Source: Isoetes taiwanensis | Lineage: Eukaryota > Streptophyta > Lycopodiopsida > Isoetales > Isoetaceae | Length of the DNA: 64,000 bases | NCBI GenBank assembly: GCA_021234155.1 | Contig: JAJEKV010000112.1 | Coordinates: 721,423-785,422 of the forward strand | Reading direction: 5' to 3' | Made by a program: the position numbers and the translations under genes | Shown: positions 23,500 to 33,424 of the stretch, piece after piece | Layout: each line of letters opens with the position of its first letter | Numbering within the stretch: the stretch's first letter is position 1 | The notes under the pieces: model-generated | The model's database searches: none | Told to the model about the DNA's origin: nothing | Seen by the model: the letters and a program-made list of their open reading frames with translations, nothing else

Positions 23500-23960
23500 T
23501 AAATTGGATGGAATTTTAGCAATTTTTTGTATGTGATGGATAAATGGTGTACTTTTGACTAGGCAAAATGGTCTTGCGAACTTTGGTCTCGACAAATGGC
23601 AATGGTGTATGAAAAGGGAGAAAATGATGGATAAAGAGATGATTTTTCTGGGTGGAATGGTAGTGAAGACCTTGGGAAATAGCAAATCATACCTTAAGAA
23701 CTAACATCATGGCTCATGCGAAGTACCATTGAAATTCAAGTGGTCTTCCAAACTTTCACTTTGGGGTCTTCAACCATTGACTTCAAGTGTTCAAGATGCT
23801 TGTGATCAAGTATTCTTCAAGAAATGCCTATATGATGCCAAACCAGTGTCCATAGTTCTTCGCTACAAGTTGCCAAGTGATGAATGTCTTCAAGTTTCAC
23901 GCTCTACAAGCTCTCACATAATGGCATGTGGACAACTTGGTCATACATGGATTCTTAGAA
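23500..23960. other. Spacer between the foldback and the plus-strand module
   Basis: No recognised gene. A 79-codon plus-strand open stretch (23,729-23,968) has no family motif. Confidence 0.4.
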
Positions 23961-24240
23961 AACCATAAAAAACCACACCTCAAGAAAACAATACCTTAAA
24001 AAACAACACCTTACAAAAAACAACCCTTCAAAAAACCATACAACCTGAGAAAACAACACATCCTTAAAAAAGAAACTACGCCTCCTTAAGAAACCACACA
24101 TTCTTTAAAAAAAAAAACCATGGCTCCTTAAGAAAAACTACAGCATATCCTTGAAAAACCACACGTCCGTATAACTACATATAGGTTTTTTTTCAAATCT
24201 TCAAAAAAACAACCCGTATTGTGTTTTTACTGTTGTTTTC
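23960..24240 (+). repeat. Leader rich in AACAACA/AACCACA (plus strand)
   Basis: About 280 bp of repeats such as AAAACAACACC, AAAAACCACAC and CCTTAAGAAA. The same motif vocabulary is seen in the minus-strand leader at 15.0-15.6 kb. Both leaders are followed by a GGGGTT-containing stretch and then by the first ATCGC-type palindrome. Confidence 0.6.
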
Positions 24241-24271
24241 AGCTGTGGACCAAATGTTGGGGTTGTAGTGC

Positions 24272-24422
24272 AAGGAACGCGGCCGCGTTCCTTACGAACG
24301 GTGGGTATTACATTGTACATGTAATGGTCACCACTATCACGGCCGCGATTGTTGTAAGCACTACCTTCCCAAAAAGAGGAAAGGTCGTGGTCGCAACTAT
24401 CGCGGTCGCGATCCTGTCGACC
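24272..24422. repeat. Cluster of three nested palindromes
   Basis: Site a: AAGGAACGC (24272-24280), GGCC, GCGTTCCTT, with no mismatch in the 9-bp arms. Here the usual ATCGC core is AACGC and its partner is GCGTT, a compensated change. Site b: ATCAC-GGCC-GCGAT at 24336-24349. Site c: ATCGC-GGTC-GCGAT at 24399-24412, with outer arms GGTCG (24389-24393) and CGACC (24418-24422) exactly concentric with the core. Confidence 0.8.
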
Positions 24423-25224
24423 ATCTAGCTATCCTAAAAAGACATAGTAGCAGCTATGATGATAGCTATGCTAAACAAAATCGCGGAAATTACCTTCTTT
24501 GAGGGCTGCGGCACGGGACATGATGGCGCGCGAAAAGCTTGAAGGTGCTCGAATTTTTGCGAGGGCGCAAGTCGGCGGAATCGCGTGTTGATCAGAAAAA
24601 AGGCGCTTCGCTTTTTATAGGGTTCGCCCTTATGGCCGGGCCATTTATGACGGGATGCGTTATTATGACAGGCGGCGTCATTATGACGGGCGGCATATTC
24701 CCCATTCCTCCAAATATCCACGCCCACTTTGAGAACGTACGGGACAGTGACACGTGAGAATTTGTGTGAGGGGGACTGCAGGCCCCGTGGAAAGGGCAGC
24801 AAATCACCCACGGCATGTCAGTTTAAATTGGATAGGGACAGGGACAATACGGCATAAAAAAGTCCCGCCCGAAGGACATCGTTTTCAAATTCAAATGCAA
24901 TTCATGGAGCGGAAAGACCCTCTAAGACTTTCATTGTAGCAAAGCTTGGGAAGGACTCTCGAGGAGCCGGAGTGAAATTGAAGGCGCTGTGGTGGATTAC
25001 AATGGCGCTCGGCTGAATTTCAAGGCATTTAAGCATATTTTACATTCTAGAATTCATTGAAGGCCAAAGACAGGCAAGTTCATTCATTAAATTGTGTTTT
25101 CATTTAAATCTACCGCATGCACCCATTCTTTGTGTCTGGTAAATCAAATCCCGTTCTAATTTGGGAATTTAGATTGCCTCTCTGAACAATTCGTGAGATG
25201 TTCCTGTTTTTAGACGTTGATGTC

Positions 25225-25482
25225 ATTCATCTTCCTCTGATGCAGTTCATCCTTACGGCACAGCTAGTAGTCATCAGGATCGCGAAGGCGATCTTGCCCA
25301 ACATATTCTAGACTAAGGTACCCATAAATGCTTTGGATGAAACCTCCTGGTACAGGCAAATACACACTTGCCTTATTGATTCATCTTCCTCTCCCGCAGT
25401 TCATCCTTACGGCACAGCTACTACTCGTCCGGATCGCGAAGGCGATCTTGCGCAGCATAATCTAGACTAAGGTACCTATAAA
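25225..25482 (+). repeat. Direct duplication of a palindrome-bearing segment (~104 bp, period 154)
   Basis: Copy 1 (25,225-25,328) and copy 2 (25,379-25,482) share ATTCATCTTCCTCT, TTCATCCTTACGGCACAGCT, the core ATCGC-GAAG-GCGAT (25279 and 25433) and TCTAGACTAAGGTACC. The palindrome is thus propagated by local duplication here. Confidence 0.8.
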
Positions 25483-25571
25483 CAGACACTTCTCTGGTGT
25501 TACATTGGTTCTGGTGTTAACATGTCTGTCTTCTTCAGGACGACCACACAACCCACCGGTTGCTCAACCAG

Positions 25572-25585
25572 ATCGCGGCCGCGAT
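25572..25585. repeat. Nested palindrome (ATCGC-GGCC-GCGAT)
   Basis: Exact core, preceded by CAACCAG and followed by CCTGCTAACC. It lies upstream of the coding exon at 25,712. A weaker version (ATCGC-GGTG-GCATT) follows at 25664-25677, within 50 nt of a TGCTTGCAG acceptor. Confidence 0.75.
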
Positions 25586-25711
25586 CCTGCTAACCACTGA
25601 TCCTTGCTTGAAGGTGGTTTGTCTGTGGCTTATGCTTTAGACGATAAGAAAGTGCTCTGTGACATCGCGGTGGCATTTTTTTCTAAGCACTAACGACCTT
25701 TGTGCTTGCAG

Positions 25712-26456
25712 ACATGGCTGGCTCGAAGTCCATACTATTCCATGGAGTCAAAGTGGGCGAGGGAAAAGTACATACCTTCCAAGCACCACAACTTGCCCTT
25801 GCCGAAAGATAGCGTAGTAGTGTCTATGGAAGTTATTCTCGACGGAAGCATTGGTTTGCCATATCCTGAACCGGAATTTACAACGCTCGCGGATTCTTTA
25901 GGGAGTTTTATTTTGTGGCCAGCGCAGTGGATAGCTACCCTTACGCAAGAACCTGACATATCCACACCGCCAGCACAGATTAACGAAATTGATTGGCAGG
26001 GGTTGCAAGCACAGGAAAGCCCTTCCGTGAATAACTTTCGAGGCATTTCAAGGGACAAGCTAGTAGAGAAAAGTTGCACACTCTTGCATGACTGCTGCAA
26101 CATGTCGTATGCCCTTTGGCGTGATCATCTTCATCGACCCTAATCAAGCAGTCGGTGACATGAGATTGGGAGAAGACTACTTGGCAGCAACCATTATGAA
26201 GACATTCCCTATGCCAGATAGGCCGACCATGCGATGCCAAGTATGTGCTGAAATGCCACAGTTGCACGACCTGGTGAGGTGGCCGATTGCTTTGGTGTTA
26301 GTAGACAATGTTGCTGTGTCAACACTCATAAAGACTGCGAAACAGACAGTCATTGAAGCAGAACCCTATGCCATGCAAATTGAGCCTGAAAAGGCACCCA
26401 AGAGGATGTACATAATGGTGAACCGGACTCCACGCTCACCTACCGCGGGCCACTAA
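25712..26456 (+). pseudogene. DUF8039-like transposon protein segment
   Basis: After a CAG acceptor at 25,711 the plus strand reads KDSVVVSMEVILDGSIGLPY, then PEPEFTTLADSLGSFILWPA. This pattern (small-residue strand, L-P-x-P-x-P, T-L-x-D-x-L-G-x-x-I-x-W-P) resembles the domain (DUF8039, from memory) at the C-terminus of plant En/Spm-type transposon proteins. A frame change near 26,120 leads to DPNQAVGDMRLGEDYL and CQVCAEMPQLHDLVRWPIAL, ending at 26,456. No transposase catalytic domain was identified here. Upstream sequence carries palindromes and splice-like signals, so this is probably a 3' exon of a larger gene. Confidence 0.45.
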
Positions 26457-26459
26457 AGC

Positions 26460-27240
26460 CGAGAGAGAAAAATCACGGCTGACTTCCATTTTAGACTTTA
26501 AATTCGCTTTCTTTGCATGGGAGAAGATGCCGCTAAACTTCTCAGCCGTAGAGATTGGCGTGTGGCGCGTAGGTTCTATTGGAACTTTGCGAGCTTCGCG
26601 ACAGGACCACATTTGTTTTCAACATGTTAGACGCCCGCTCGTGAGAACGACCTGGTCCGAAGCCGATGCTAAATAATAAGGTGTATGCTTGAAAGCATGG
26701 CATAGAGCCTATGGTATTCCCATGTCCACATTCTATAAGTGGCAATAAGACTTTTACTTGCTGGTCACAGAGTTGCCGAAAGCATGGTAACATGGCGAAA
26801 AAGCCGAGGCCTCACACTCTCACTGAAAGGCCCTACTTTCTATATACATAGATGAGAATGCCGAGACGATGCCCCACAGATCGAAAAATCACTACCAAGG
26901 GGTGAGAGAGAATGTGAAGAGGCTCCCCTCCGTCCCAACTAAAAAAGACATTCTTCAAGAGGTGGACGCCAATGTGATGGAGATGTGAGGGCAAGCACGC
27001 CTCTCATTCTTCATTCTCACGTGGGTGGAAGCAAAATCATGCAGAGGTTGCAATAGCAAAGAGGACAGCTTTCTCCAAGTGCAACCCGTATTGTAATAAA
27101 AGAGAAAATGGCTAAGATCGAGATCCACGGAGAGAAGAGAATTGCAGATGGAAAGGAAGGAACACATGACAGCCCCGGCATCTCTTGTAGGAGCTTGTAA
27201 TCGGTCATGGAGAGCTTTGTCCCATCGACATCGAATCAGC
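26460..27240. other. Linker between the two plus-strand coding segments
   Basis: No recognised domain. Some plus-strand stretches near 26,940 (PTKKDILQEVDANVMEM) could be coding for the start of the DUF7869-like protein, but stops intervene. Confidence 0.35.
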
Positions 27241-27245
27241 GCCAC

Positions 27246-28825
27246 TATCATACATGATAAGATGGACCAAAACAAGACTATGATTCCAAGATGGAGAAAT
27301 TAGCCAAATCAAGATGGAGAGGTGAACGCTTGAAAGTTAGCGGATGGTGCACCGATGCATGGCCATGGTAAGTGCCTTAGAACATTTCTCACTTGACCTT
27401 TGGAAGGATGATTCAAATTTTCATGTTGGTTCCTTGAATCATGCTATCAAAACACTGGAGGACACTTCCGAAGACAATTGGGGCCATTTGAGAGAAGAAG
27501 CTCGGCCTGAGGGCATGTGGGGAACCGCACTCCTCAACAGTGCGGGGTTGAGGACAAAAAAAAAAAAACAATTGCACTGGGATAGACTTTGTAGCACCTC
27601 CTAAGCAACCAGCGCACCTTAAGAGGTTACCTAGGCGGCTCTACTTGCAGCTAGACAACTGCGCGGGGCAGAACAAGAACATATATCTCTTCTCTTATCT
27701 ATCCTATCTTGTGTGGTTGGGTGTTTTTGATCAAATACAGGTTGGCTTCATGATGGTAGGCCACACTCATGATGACATTGATGCGATTTTCGGTAACTAT
27801 TCAACGTTAAAGTGCAGGTCGGATGCTCTAACTATTCCAGAACTAATGCAACTCTTCCGAGAATGTAGCACAAAGGCACCGACACCATACCTTGTTACCG
27901 AGGTTCCCGATTGGAAGGGTTTCGTAAAAGGATACATTCCTGATAAGAAGGACCGTTTGGTTGGTCACTTGGAGCCCTTATTGTTTAAGTTCTGCATGAA
28001 TGATGGGTGGCCTGTAATGTATTACAAGATGAGACCTGGTCATAGAGAATGGTTGCCAGAAAAGGGTATTCGGATGTGGAAAGCAGATGACACTGGTTTG
28101 CCAAAGATACCGATTGGCTCGCCCAAGACTGTCAAGCCATATGCAAGCCTCAAGGACATAGGAGCATTGAGGTTGTCCATTGCGAAGTACATGATGCATT
28201 GGGCTAATATCTCCAGGGCTGGTGTGAACTCATGGTCCAATACCTACATGAACGAGGTCATGGACTACTGGTGCGAAGTGATGCGTGTGCTAGGTGAAGT
28301 ACCCCCAGGCAATGCAGAAATTCAGAACTTCTGGCCTCAAACAAGGCAAGTTGTGCTTGAAGAGCCTGAATCTATTCATGTCGATCGATATGACGCTCCA
28401 GCTGCCTATGTCGGACCTGCTAAGGATAAACCCAAGAATGCAGTGGAGATATTTGACCCATACCAAGATGTACAGAAAGGTATGTTTCTGCTTGTAAGAC
28501 CGGCAGATGCATGTCCTACATGGGTAGCCTATGCAGAGGAGGATCCTATACAAGACCCCACTGCCCCTCATTATAATGAGGTTTTTGTGTCTTGGTGGGA
28601 GCCTATGGCTAGGAAAGGTACCGCATATGCTCAACAGTATCGGGACTGCTGGCATAAAAAGTGGAGGCCGAATCCTAATGACAGACCACACAGCCTCTCA
28701 AAACGATAGACTATGCTTGGTTAGTTGAACCGAAGCCATTATTGATTGTGATCCCCGCATTGGTAGGAATCCAGGTGCAGGAACTATTGGCTAAAGAGGC
28801 CTCAGAGGATGGAGATGAAACTTGA
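27246..28825 (+). CDS. DUF7869-like protein (transposon-associated RNase-H-like fold suspected)
   Basis: The segment starts with IIHDKMDQNKTMIPRW (27,246), passes broken frames, then has a 354-codon open frame at 27,645-28,709. Early in it are QLDNCAGQNKN (residues 2-12) and VGHTHDDIDAIF (38-49), the signature of proteins I recall as DUF7869, found in plants, oomycetes and animals. The acidic pairs at D4 and D43-D46 would suit a metal-dependent nuclease or transposase core, but that is inference. The real N-terminus is upstream of the first Met in this frame. A one-base slip near 28,708 would extend the protein through DYAWLVEPKPLLIVIPA to a stop at 28,825. It is expressed on the same strand as the 25.7-kb exon and may be part of one gene. 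Confidence 0.6.
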
Positions 28826-28957
28826 GTCTTCAAGGTACATTAAAGTAGTTAATTTTTATTGCTCTCTGCTTTGTATAGATTAATACAAGTGCTCTTATGC
28901 ATTACTATATCTTATATGCCAGAACATCACTACAATATACATTGTTGAACATGTGAT

Positions 28958-29200
28958 TCAGTCTTCATCAACATCTGCTGTAGTGATTCCTGATATTTCA
29001 TAGCTATTGCGCTCGGGAAGCCAAATGAGGTGGATCATAACACGAATCAACCCGGGGCAACGAATCTCAGCGCCATTGGCTTTGGATTGCAGGTAGGGAT
29101 CAAGAAGAATACCCCTATCACTGCAACCCACAAGATCAGTGTAGCTCATTGAGCACTTGATCGCCTCGATGTGGTGCACAGAACTAGGCGAATAATCCAT
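28958..29200 (-). CDS. Small conserved protein, paralogue A (80 aa)
   Basis: An intact 80-codon minus-strand gene. It reads HIEAIKCSMSYTDL, then ILLDPYLQSKANG, then VMIHLIWLPERN, and ends EISGITTADVDED. A second copy with the same motif order lies 0.67 kb away (29.6-29.9 kb), and shared residues are spread over the whole length, which argues for a real protein. Upstream, CTATAAAA at 29,237-29,244 is a good TATA box 37 bp before the ATG, with the block CATTCGG and GTCATTCATCT conserved in both. I do not recognise the family. It lies convergent to the DUF7869-like gene and may be an accessory gene of the same element. Confidence 0.65.
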   Translation of the reverse strand: MDYSPSSVHHIEAIKCSMSYTDLVGCSDRGILLDPYLQSKANGAEIRCPGLIRVMIHLIWLPERNSYEISGITTADVDED

Positions 29201-29236
29201 GGGAGATGAATGACTTCTAGCCCCGAATGGAGCTAC

Positions 29237-29244
29237 TTTTATAG
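29237..29244 (-). promoter_or_regulatory. TATA box of paralogue A
   Basis: CTATAAAA on the minus strand, 36-44 bp before the start codon. The same box at nearly the same distance precedes the paralogue. Confidence 0.6.
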
Positions 29245-29628
29245 TGAAGAAAAATTATTGATGTGCATTATTGGGCTAGGCTGTAGCACCATTATTGAGC
29301 GTGTATAATAGTCATGTACACCTACAAGTATAATGCATACTTTGTACACGTACAAGTATAATGCATATTTTGTACACGAACGAGTATAATGGATATTTTG
29401 TGTGGATGTCTTGTATTTTTTATCTATGTGAGGTAAGAGTATTTTTGCTTATGTGTAATTGAAATTAGGGACTGCTTGCAGAAAAAGTGGAGGTCGAAGA
29501 GCACACCGTTACACTATACTCAGGTATGATACATCAGATAATATTCATTGTGCTACTACATCCTTACATAGTTCATAGGTGCTCATATCATTATTATATC
29601 CTTAACAGATACAGTAGTCATCACTGAT

Positions 29629-29866
29629 TCACTCATCATCAACACCTGCTAAGGTGATGGCATTCAGCTCAAAGATCTCCTGATCAGGAAGCCAATAAAG
29701 GTGGACCACAACACGAGTGAGCTTCCTAACTCACAGGACCATCTGCTTTGGACTGGAGCCATGGATCAAGATTAATACCATTTCTGTAGCATTCACACAG
29801 ATCGTTGTAGCTCAAGTAGCACTTGAAGGATCGGATGTGCTCCGGACGAGGAGGCAAGGAAGCCAT
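29629..29866 (-). pseudogene. Small conserved protein, paralogue B (one frameshift)
   Basis: The start is at 29,866. It reads HIRSFKCYLSYNDL, then INLDPWLQSKADG; after a one-base slip near 29,730 it goes on as RVVVHLYWLPDQE and ends AITLAGVDDE. The 238 bases from ATG to stop are not a multiple of three. Shared positions with paralogue A: H-I, K-C, S-Y-x-D-L, LDP-x-LQSKA-x-G, R-V, H-L-x-WLP, E, I-T, VD. CTATAAAA at 29,901-29,908 is its TATA box. Divergence between the copies is large, so the duplication is old. Confidence 0.6.
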
Positions 29867-29900
29867 GGAAGATGAATGACCTCTACCACCGAATGGAGTG

Positions 29901-29908
29901 TTTTATAG
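29901..29908 (-). promoter_or_regulatory. TATA box of paralogue B
   Basis: CTATAAAA on the minus strand, about 35 bp before the ATG at 29,866, in the same context (CATTCGG, GTCATTCATCT) as paralogue A. Confidence 0.55.
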
Positions 29909-30367
29909 TTAAGTAAAATTATTGATGTGAATTATTGGTGGCGCCATTATTGAGCTTGTACAAGTATCGCATTCGCACAAAGTATAACACATAATTTGTA
30001 TGGATATGTGTATGTTAGTGACCTCATGTACCTTGGGCTCGAATACTAGGTGAAAGTATTGGTGCTTGAGCAAACTAGGTGTGCTTAAAATTCTCAAAAT
30101 AATGTTATTCTTTCCAATCAATGAAATCATGCTTAACACGTTCCTTAAGCTCTTTATTGTCCAACTCCAACTGCTGGCATACTTGAACAAGCTGCTGGAT
30201 CAAACTGCTGAGCAGCAGTTTGACCTTATAAATACGACCTTGCGCTGCTTTTCATGTCCTGACATGGCTAATACGAATTATTACATTTTGATTATTATAT
30301 AAATATTAGAGTGCCTTTTTGGTGATCATCTTTTGCAGTTGTGCATCGTTTGTTGCTGCTTCCCTAA

Positions 30368-30417
30368 GAGGCCTAGCTCAAAGGGATCACCACGGCGATC
30401 CTGCCGAGCTAGGCCTC
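30368..30417. repeat. Nested palindrome with 12-bp outer arms
   Basis: Outer arms GAGGCCTAGCTC (30,368-30,379) and GAGCTAGGCCTC (30,406-30,417) are perfect. The inner core ATCAC-CACG-GCGAT (30,386-30,399) has exactly the same centre. It is the clearest example of the two-layer architecture. Confidence 0.85.
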
Positions 30418-30419
30418 GC

Positions 30420-31440
30420 CTCTTTATCGTCCTATAGCTGAAGCTTGAAACAATCAATGTTACTTTATTTTAATTAAATTGCTTTCTTATATGTCGTATA
30501 GGTAGACCGACAAGGTTAGCCGCACCAAGTGGTCCTACAACAATAGCTCCATCAAGCATCCAAGAAAAAGTAGCTACATCTAGTTTTGCAAAAGACCGAG
30601 ATGTTGTAGATAAAAAGAAAGAGCCCAGTCTAATACGTCAGTGGGTGGTAGATCAAACTCATTCTAAAGGAACAAAATGATCCAGCTCTTAGATTCGTGT
30701 AACGTTTCTTAACCACCCTAGCCTAACCAACTGGCCAAAACATCCGAATATTGATGGGAAGTCCATCCCACCCTCTTATGGTGGTATTAGAAAATGCCCT
30801 ACCAAGATCTACTCGAGCGGTCTTCCATGGGTCCGTTACAATCTCTTCCACTAGAACTATGAGCGTTCTCAAGCATCACATGGTGTCCAAGATAATATCA
30901 TCCAATAGTATCCAAGTCATACATGCCCCTATGGAACTCGAACTCGAGCCCTGATTTGATGTCAAATCTAACGTTCCTAACCGACATGCCCTTAACTTAC
31001 GCATTTATGCTGGCGTCTCGGGAATGCTCCACAGGCACATTCAAGGATTGAATACTCGAGCCATCAACCATGATCTGTTTACAAGTCGGCTATGAGGGGC
31101 CAGGAAGCAATTTTTTATGATCGAGCACAGAGGCTGCAGGTCGAGGTGCGTCTATTTTTCAACATCTTACTAGGAAATATCAGCTGAAAGCGTTGGACAA
31201 TGTATTATTTTCTAGAAAGGAGTTTGTATAAAAACCATCCGAATTATACCAAACTTATGTAGCTAGTATCTACATGTATGTCTGCCAATGTAACTAAAGT
31301 GAAACATAACCTGAGCAATGAAATATTTTTGCAATATCTCATGTTAGATCTCTCTTTCAAGGATCCCAATTGCGATCCTTCAAATAGTTTTGTTTCATTA
31401 TTCTTGTGTCTTCAAGTTGGAGTGGTTATTGTGGTTTATA
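30420..31440. other. Region without a recognised gene; one more palindrome
   Basis: No family motif on either strand. At 31,359-31,380 AAGGATC and GATCCTT flank a centre of the same spacing (ATCCC-AATT-GCGAT at 31,363-31,376), a decayed member of the palindrome family. Confidence 0.45.
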
Positions 31441-31444
31441 TTGT

Positions 31445-31720
31445 GCATATCTTTAGCTCAACTTTTGCATCACATAAAGGCTAATAGTAATTTAAATGTG
31501 TCTTACCTTTATGCTATGATGTCGAACCATCATGATTATCATCTTGTATGAGGAGAAGAGCATACATCCTATGTATAAAATTTTGTAATTATTGAACACC
31601 TTGCCCAAACTATATTTGAAATGAACGATATATTCAACATCTTTATATATACAAATGAGAAAGGGGATGCCCCCTTGTAGGCTTGGTCTCACCCAAAGCT
31701 ATAAAGCAATGTTCTAGAGA
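31445..31720. repeat. Dispersed repeat shared with the kinase 3' flank
   Basis: This 275-bp segment matches 55,155-55,430, which lies just downstream of the kinase gene. Shared blocks include TAGCTCAACTTTTGCATC, GAGCATACATCCTATGTAT and GGCTTGGTCTCACCCAAAGC. Two partial copies of another block (TGTAGAAGGCATGT, AACAGGTAGTAACCTCTGC) follow at 31,742-31,832 and 32,343-32,440. Confidence 0.7.
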
Positions 31721-32484
31721 AATATGTTTTGGCCACTGAATCATCCAAGACATGTAGAAGGCATGTGGAACAGGTAGTAACCTCTGCATATTGTTTTGGA
31801 ATTTTTGGCGTTTCGCGTTCTTAAACATTTATGATGTGGACTTAATTTGTAGCATCACTTCTCATGGATACGTTGAAAATAGAGCATCTCAGTGCCATCA
31901 TTGCTTCCATAGATATTACATTCTATGTTAATCTTCTGCAAGCATATATGAAGCCTGAGCTTTCTGCCAATCTGTTTCCATAATTCAATTCTCTGTTTCT
32001 ACACCTGGTAACTCGCGAGTAGATGGACTTTCATCTATACACAAACCTTTCGACATCATTTATCCATTAATGCATTAACATTGACAAGTCCACAAAGGAT
32101 TGCTACAAGCAAAAATTATTCTCATGCGTCTTGGCAATGTAGCATCATATGCTTTAAAGTTCTAAAAGTTCACATGCTTCAAGTTAATTTGGCATGTCTC
32201 TGGGAAATAGCCCTGGCTATAATAGTGAAGCCTTTATGAACACAGGAGTGCAATAACATTTTTTCCAAGTATCTATCAATACGTACAGAATAATGCCTTA
32301 AAGTTGCTTTGTAGAATATTTTTCTCAAGGGCTCACTGTTTATTTCTAAGCATGGCATGTAGAAGGCATGTAGAACAGGTAGTAACCTCTGCATATTGTT
32401 TTGGAGTTTTGGCATCTCACGTCCTCAAATATTTATGATTTTGATTTAATGTATATGCTAGCATCACTTCATGGATGCTTACAA

Positions 32485-32640
32485 CAATCAAGTTCCAGAG
32501 TTCTATTGAAGCCTTTAATAAAAGTTCAAAGCTCAAAGCTTTAACATCTAATGCTTTACAAATCCAATCAAGCTCCAGAGTTCTATTGAAGCCTTTAATA
32601 AAAGTTTCAAAGCTCCAACATCTAATTCTTCATCAGAGGA
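32485..32640. repeat. 80-bp tandem duplication
   Basis: CAATCAAGTTCCAGAGTTC starts a unit at 32,485, and a near copy starts at 32,565. Both contain TATTGAAGCCTTTAATAAAA. Confidence 0.75.
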
Positions 32641-33424
32641 GGTCCGAATTCTTTTCTTTCAAATATACCAATCCTATGGTTAGAACGAAACCATTTTGTC
32701 TTCCCTAATCCTTATGCCTAAAACCGATTGGTATTTGCTTTTCTTTGTTGTCATGTTGTACGGTGTACCCTTTGCCACTTAAATAGACACATTGTGTATG
32801 TGTGGGTAGATAATGTGGCGATAAATAATATGGGAATAAACACCGACTATAATAAAATTGCAAAAGTAGAAACATATATATGTTGTACATATTGTTATGT
32901 AAGCTAACACAGACTACGATAAAATTACAAAACTAGAAACACGTATATGTTGTATATATTACATCCAAGTTGCAATTGTGTGACAGCTATGGTCTACAAT
33001 TCACACGTCATGAACATTTAGGAAGCCATATTCACATGTCGTGAACATTTAGAAAGCCATATGGAGGTAGAACTTTGCATTTCTTCATAATAGATGCATT
33101 TTATTGTGATTAACATGCATGTGTTGCATTTGTTCATGATGCATGCACATGTTCTTTAACCGTCTCTCACAATATTTTGAGACAACTCTATCAGATTTGG
33201 CAAGAATCCACAAATTAATAAATAGCTCAAGATAAACTATTGGTAGCAAGGCTTAGATTTTGAGATACAACTCCTTTATATTTGGAAAGCTAGGCACAAC
33301 TTCATGACTACTTCAAGATAAACTATTGGCACCAAGGCTTAATCTGGTAATAATAATAATTGGCAATCGAATGAATAGGCAAAAAAAATTTCGTCTGTAG
33401 CATTCAACAATTTCAAACATTTAC

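Larger units (their letters stand above)
19140..23500. mobile_element. Foldback-like element: long inverted arms with 19-bp tandem arrays outside
   Basis: The segments 19,500-20,616 and 20,704-21,840 are inverted copies about 1.1 kb long, around a loop of about 87 bp (centre near 20,660). Outside each arm lies an array of a 19-bp unit in opposite orientation, about 0.3 kb on the left and 1.65 kb on the right. Long inverted repeats built partly from short tandem units are the hallmark of foldback (FB-type) elements and of some MULE-related elements. No transposase was found in the loop or arms, so it would be non-autonomous. Target duplications were not located. The arms carry many small length differences. 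Confidence 0.7.

Noticed and set aside
10943-25677. Cyanobacterial HIP1 (GCGATCGC) as explanation of the palindromes
   Set aside because: The core here is ATCGC-N4-GCGAT with a variable centre, not GCGATCGC, and surrounding genes have introns and plant transposon features.
27978-28691. Minus-strand frames opposite the DUF7869-like gene
   Set aside because: They overlap a plus-strand frame with clear family motifs and have no motif of their own.
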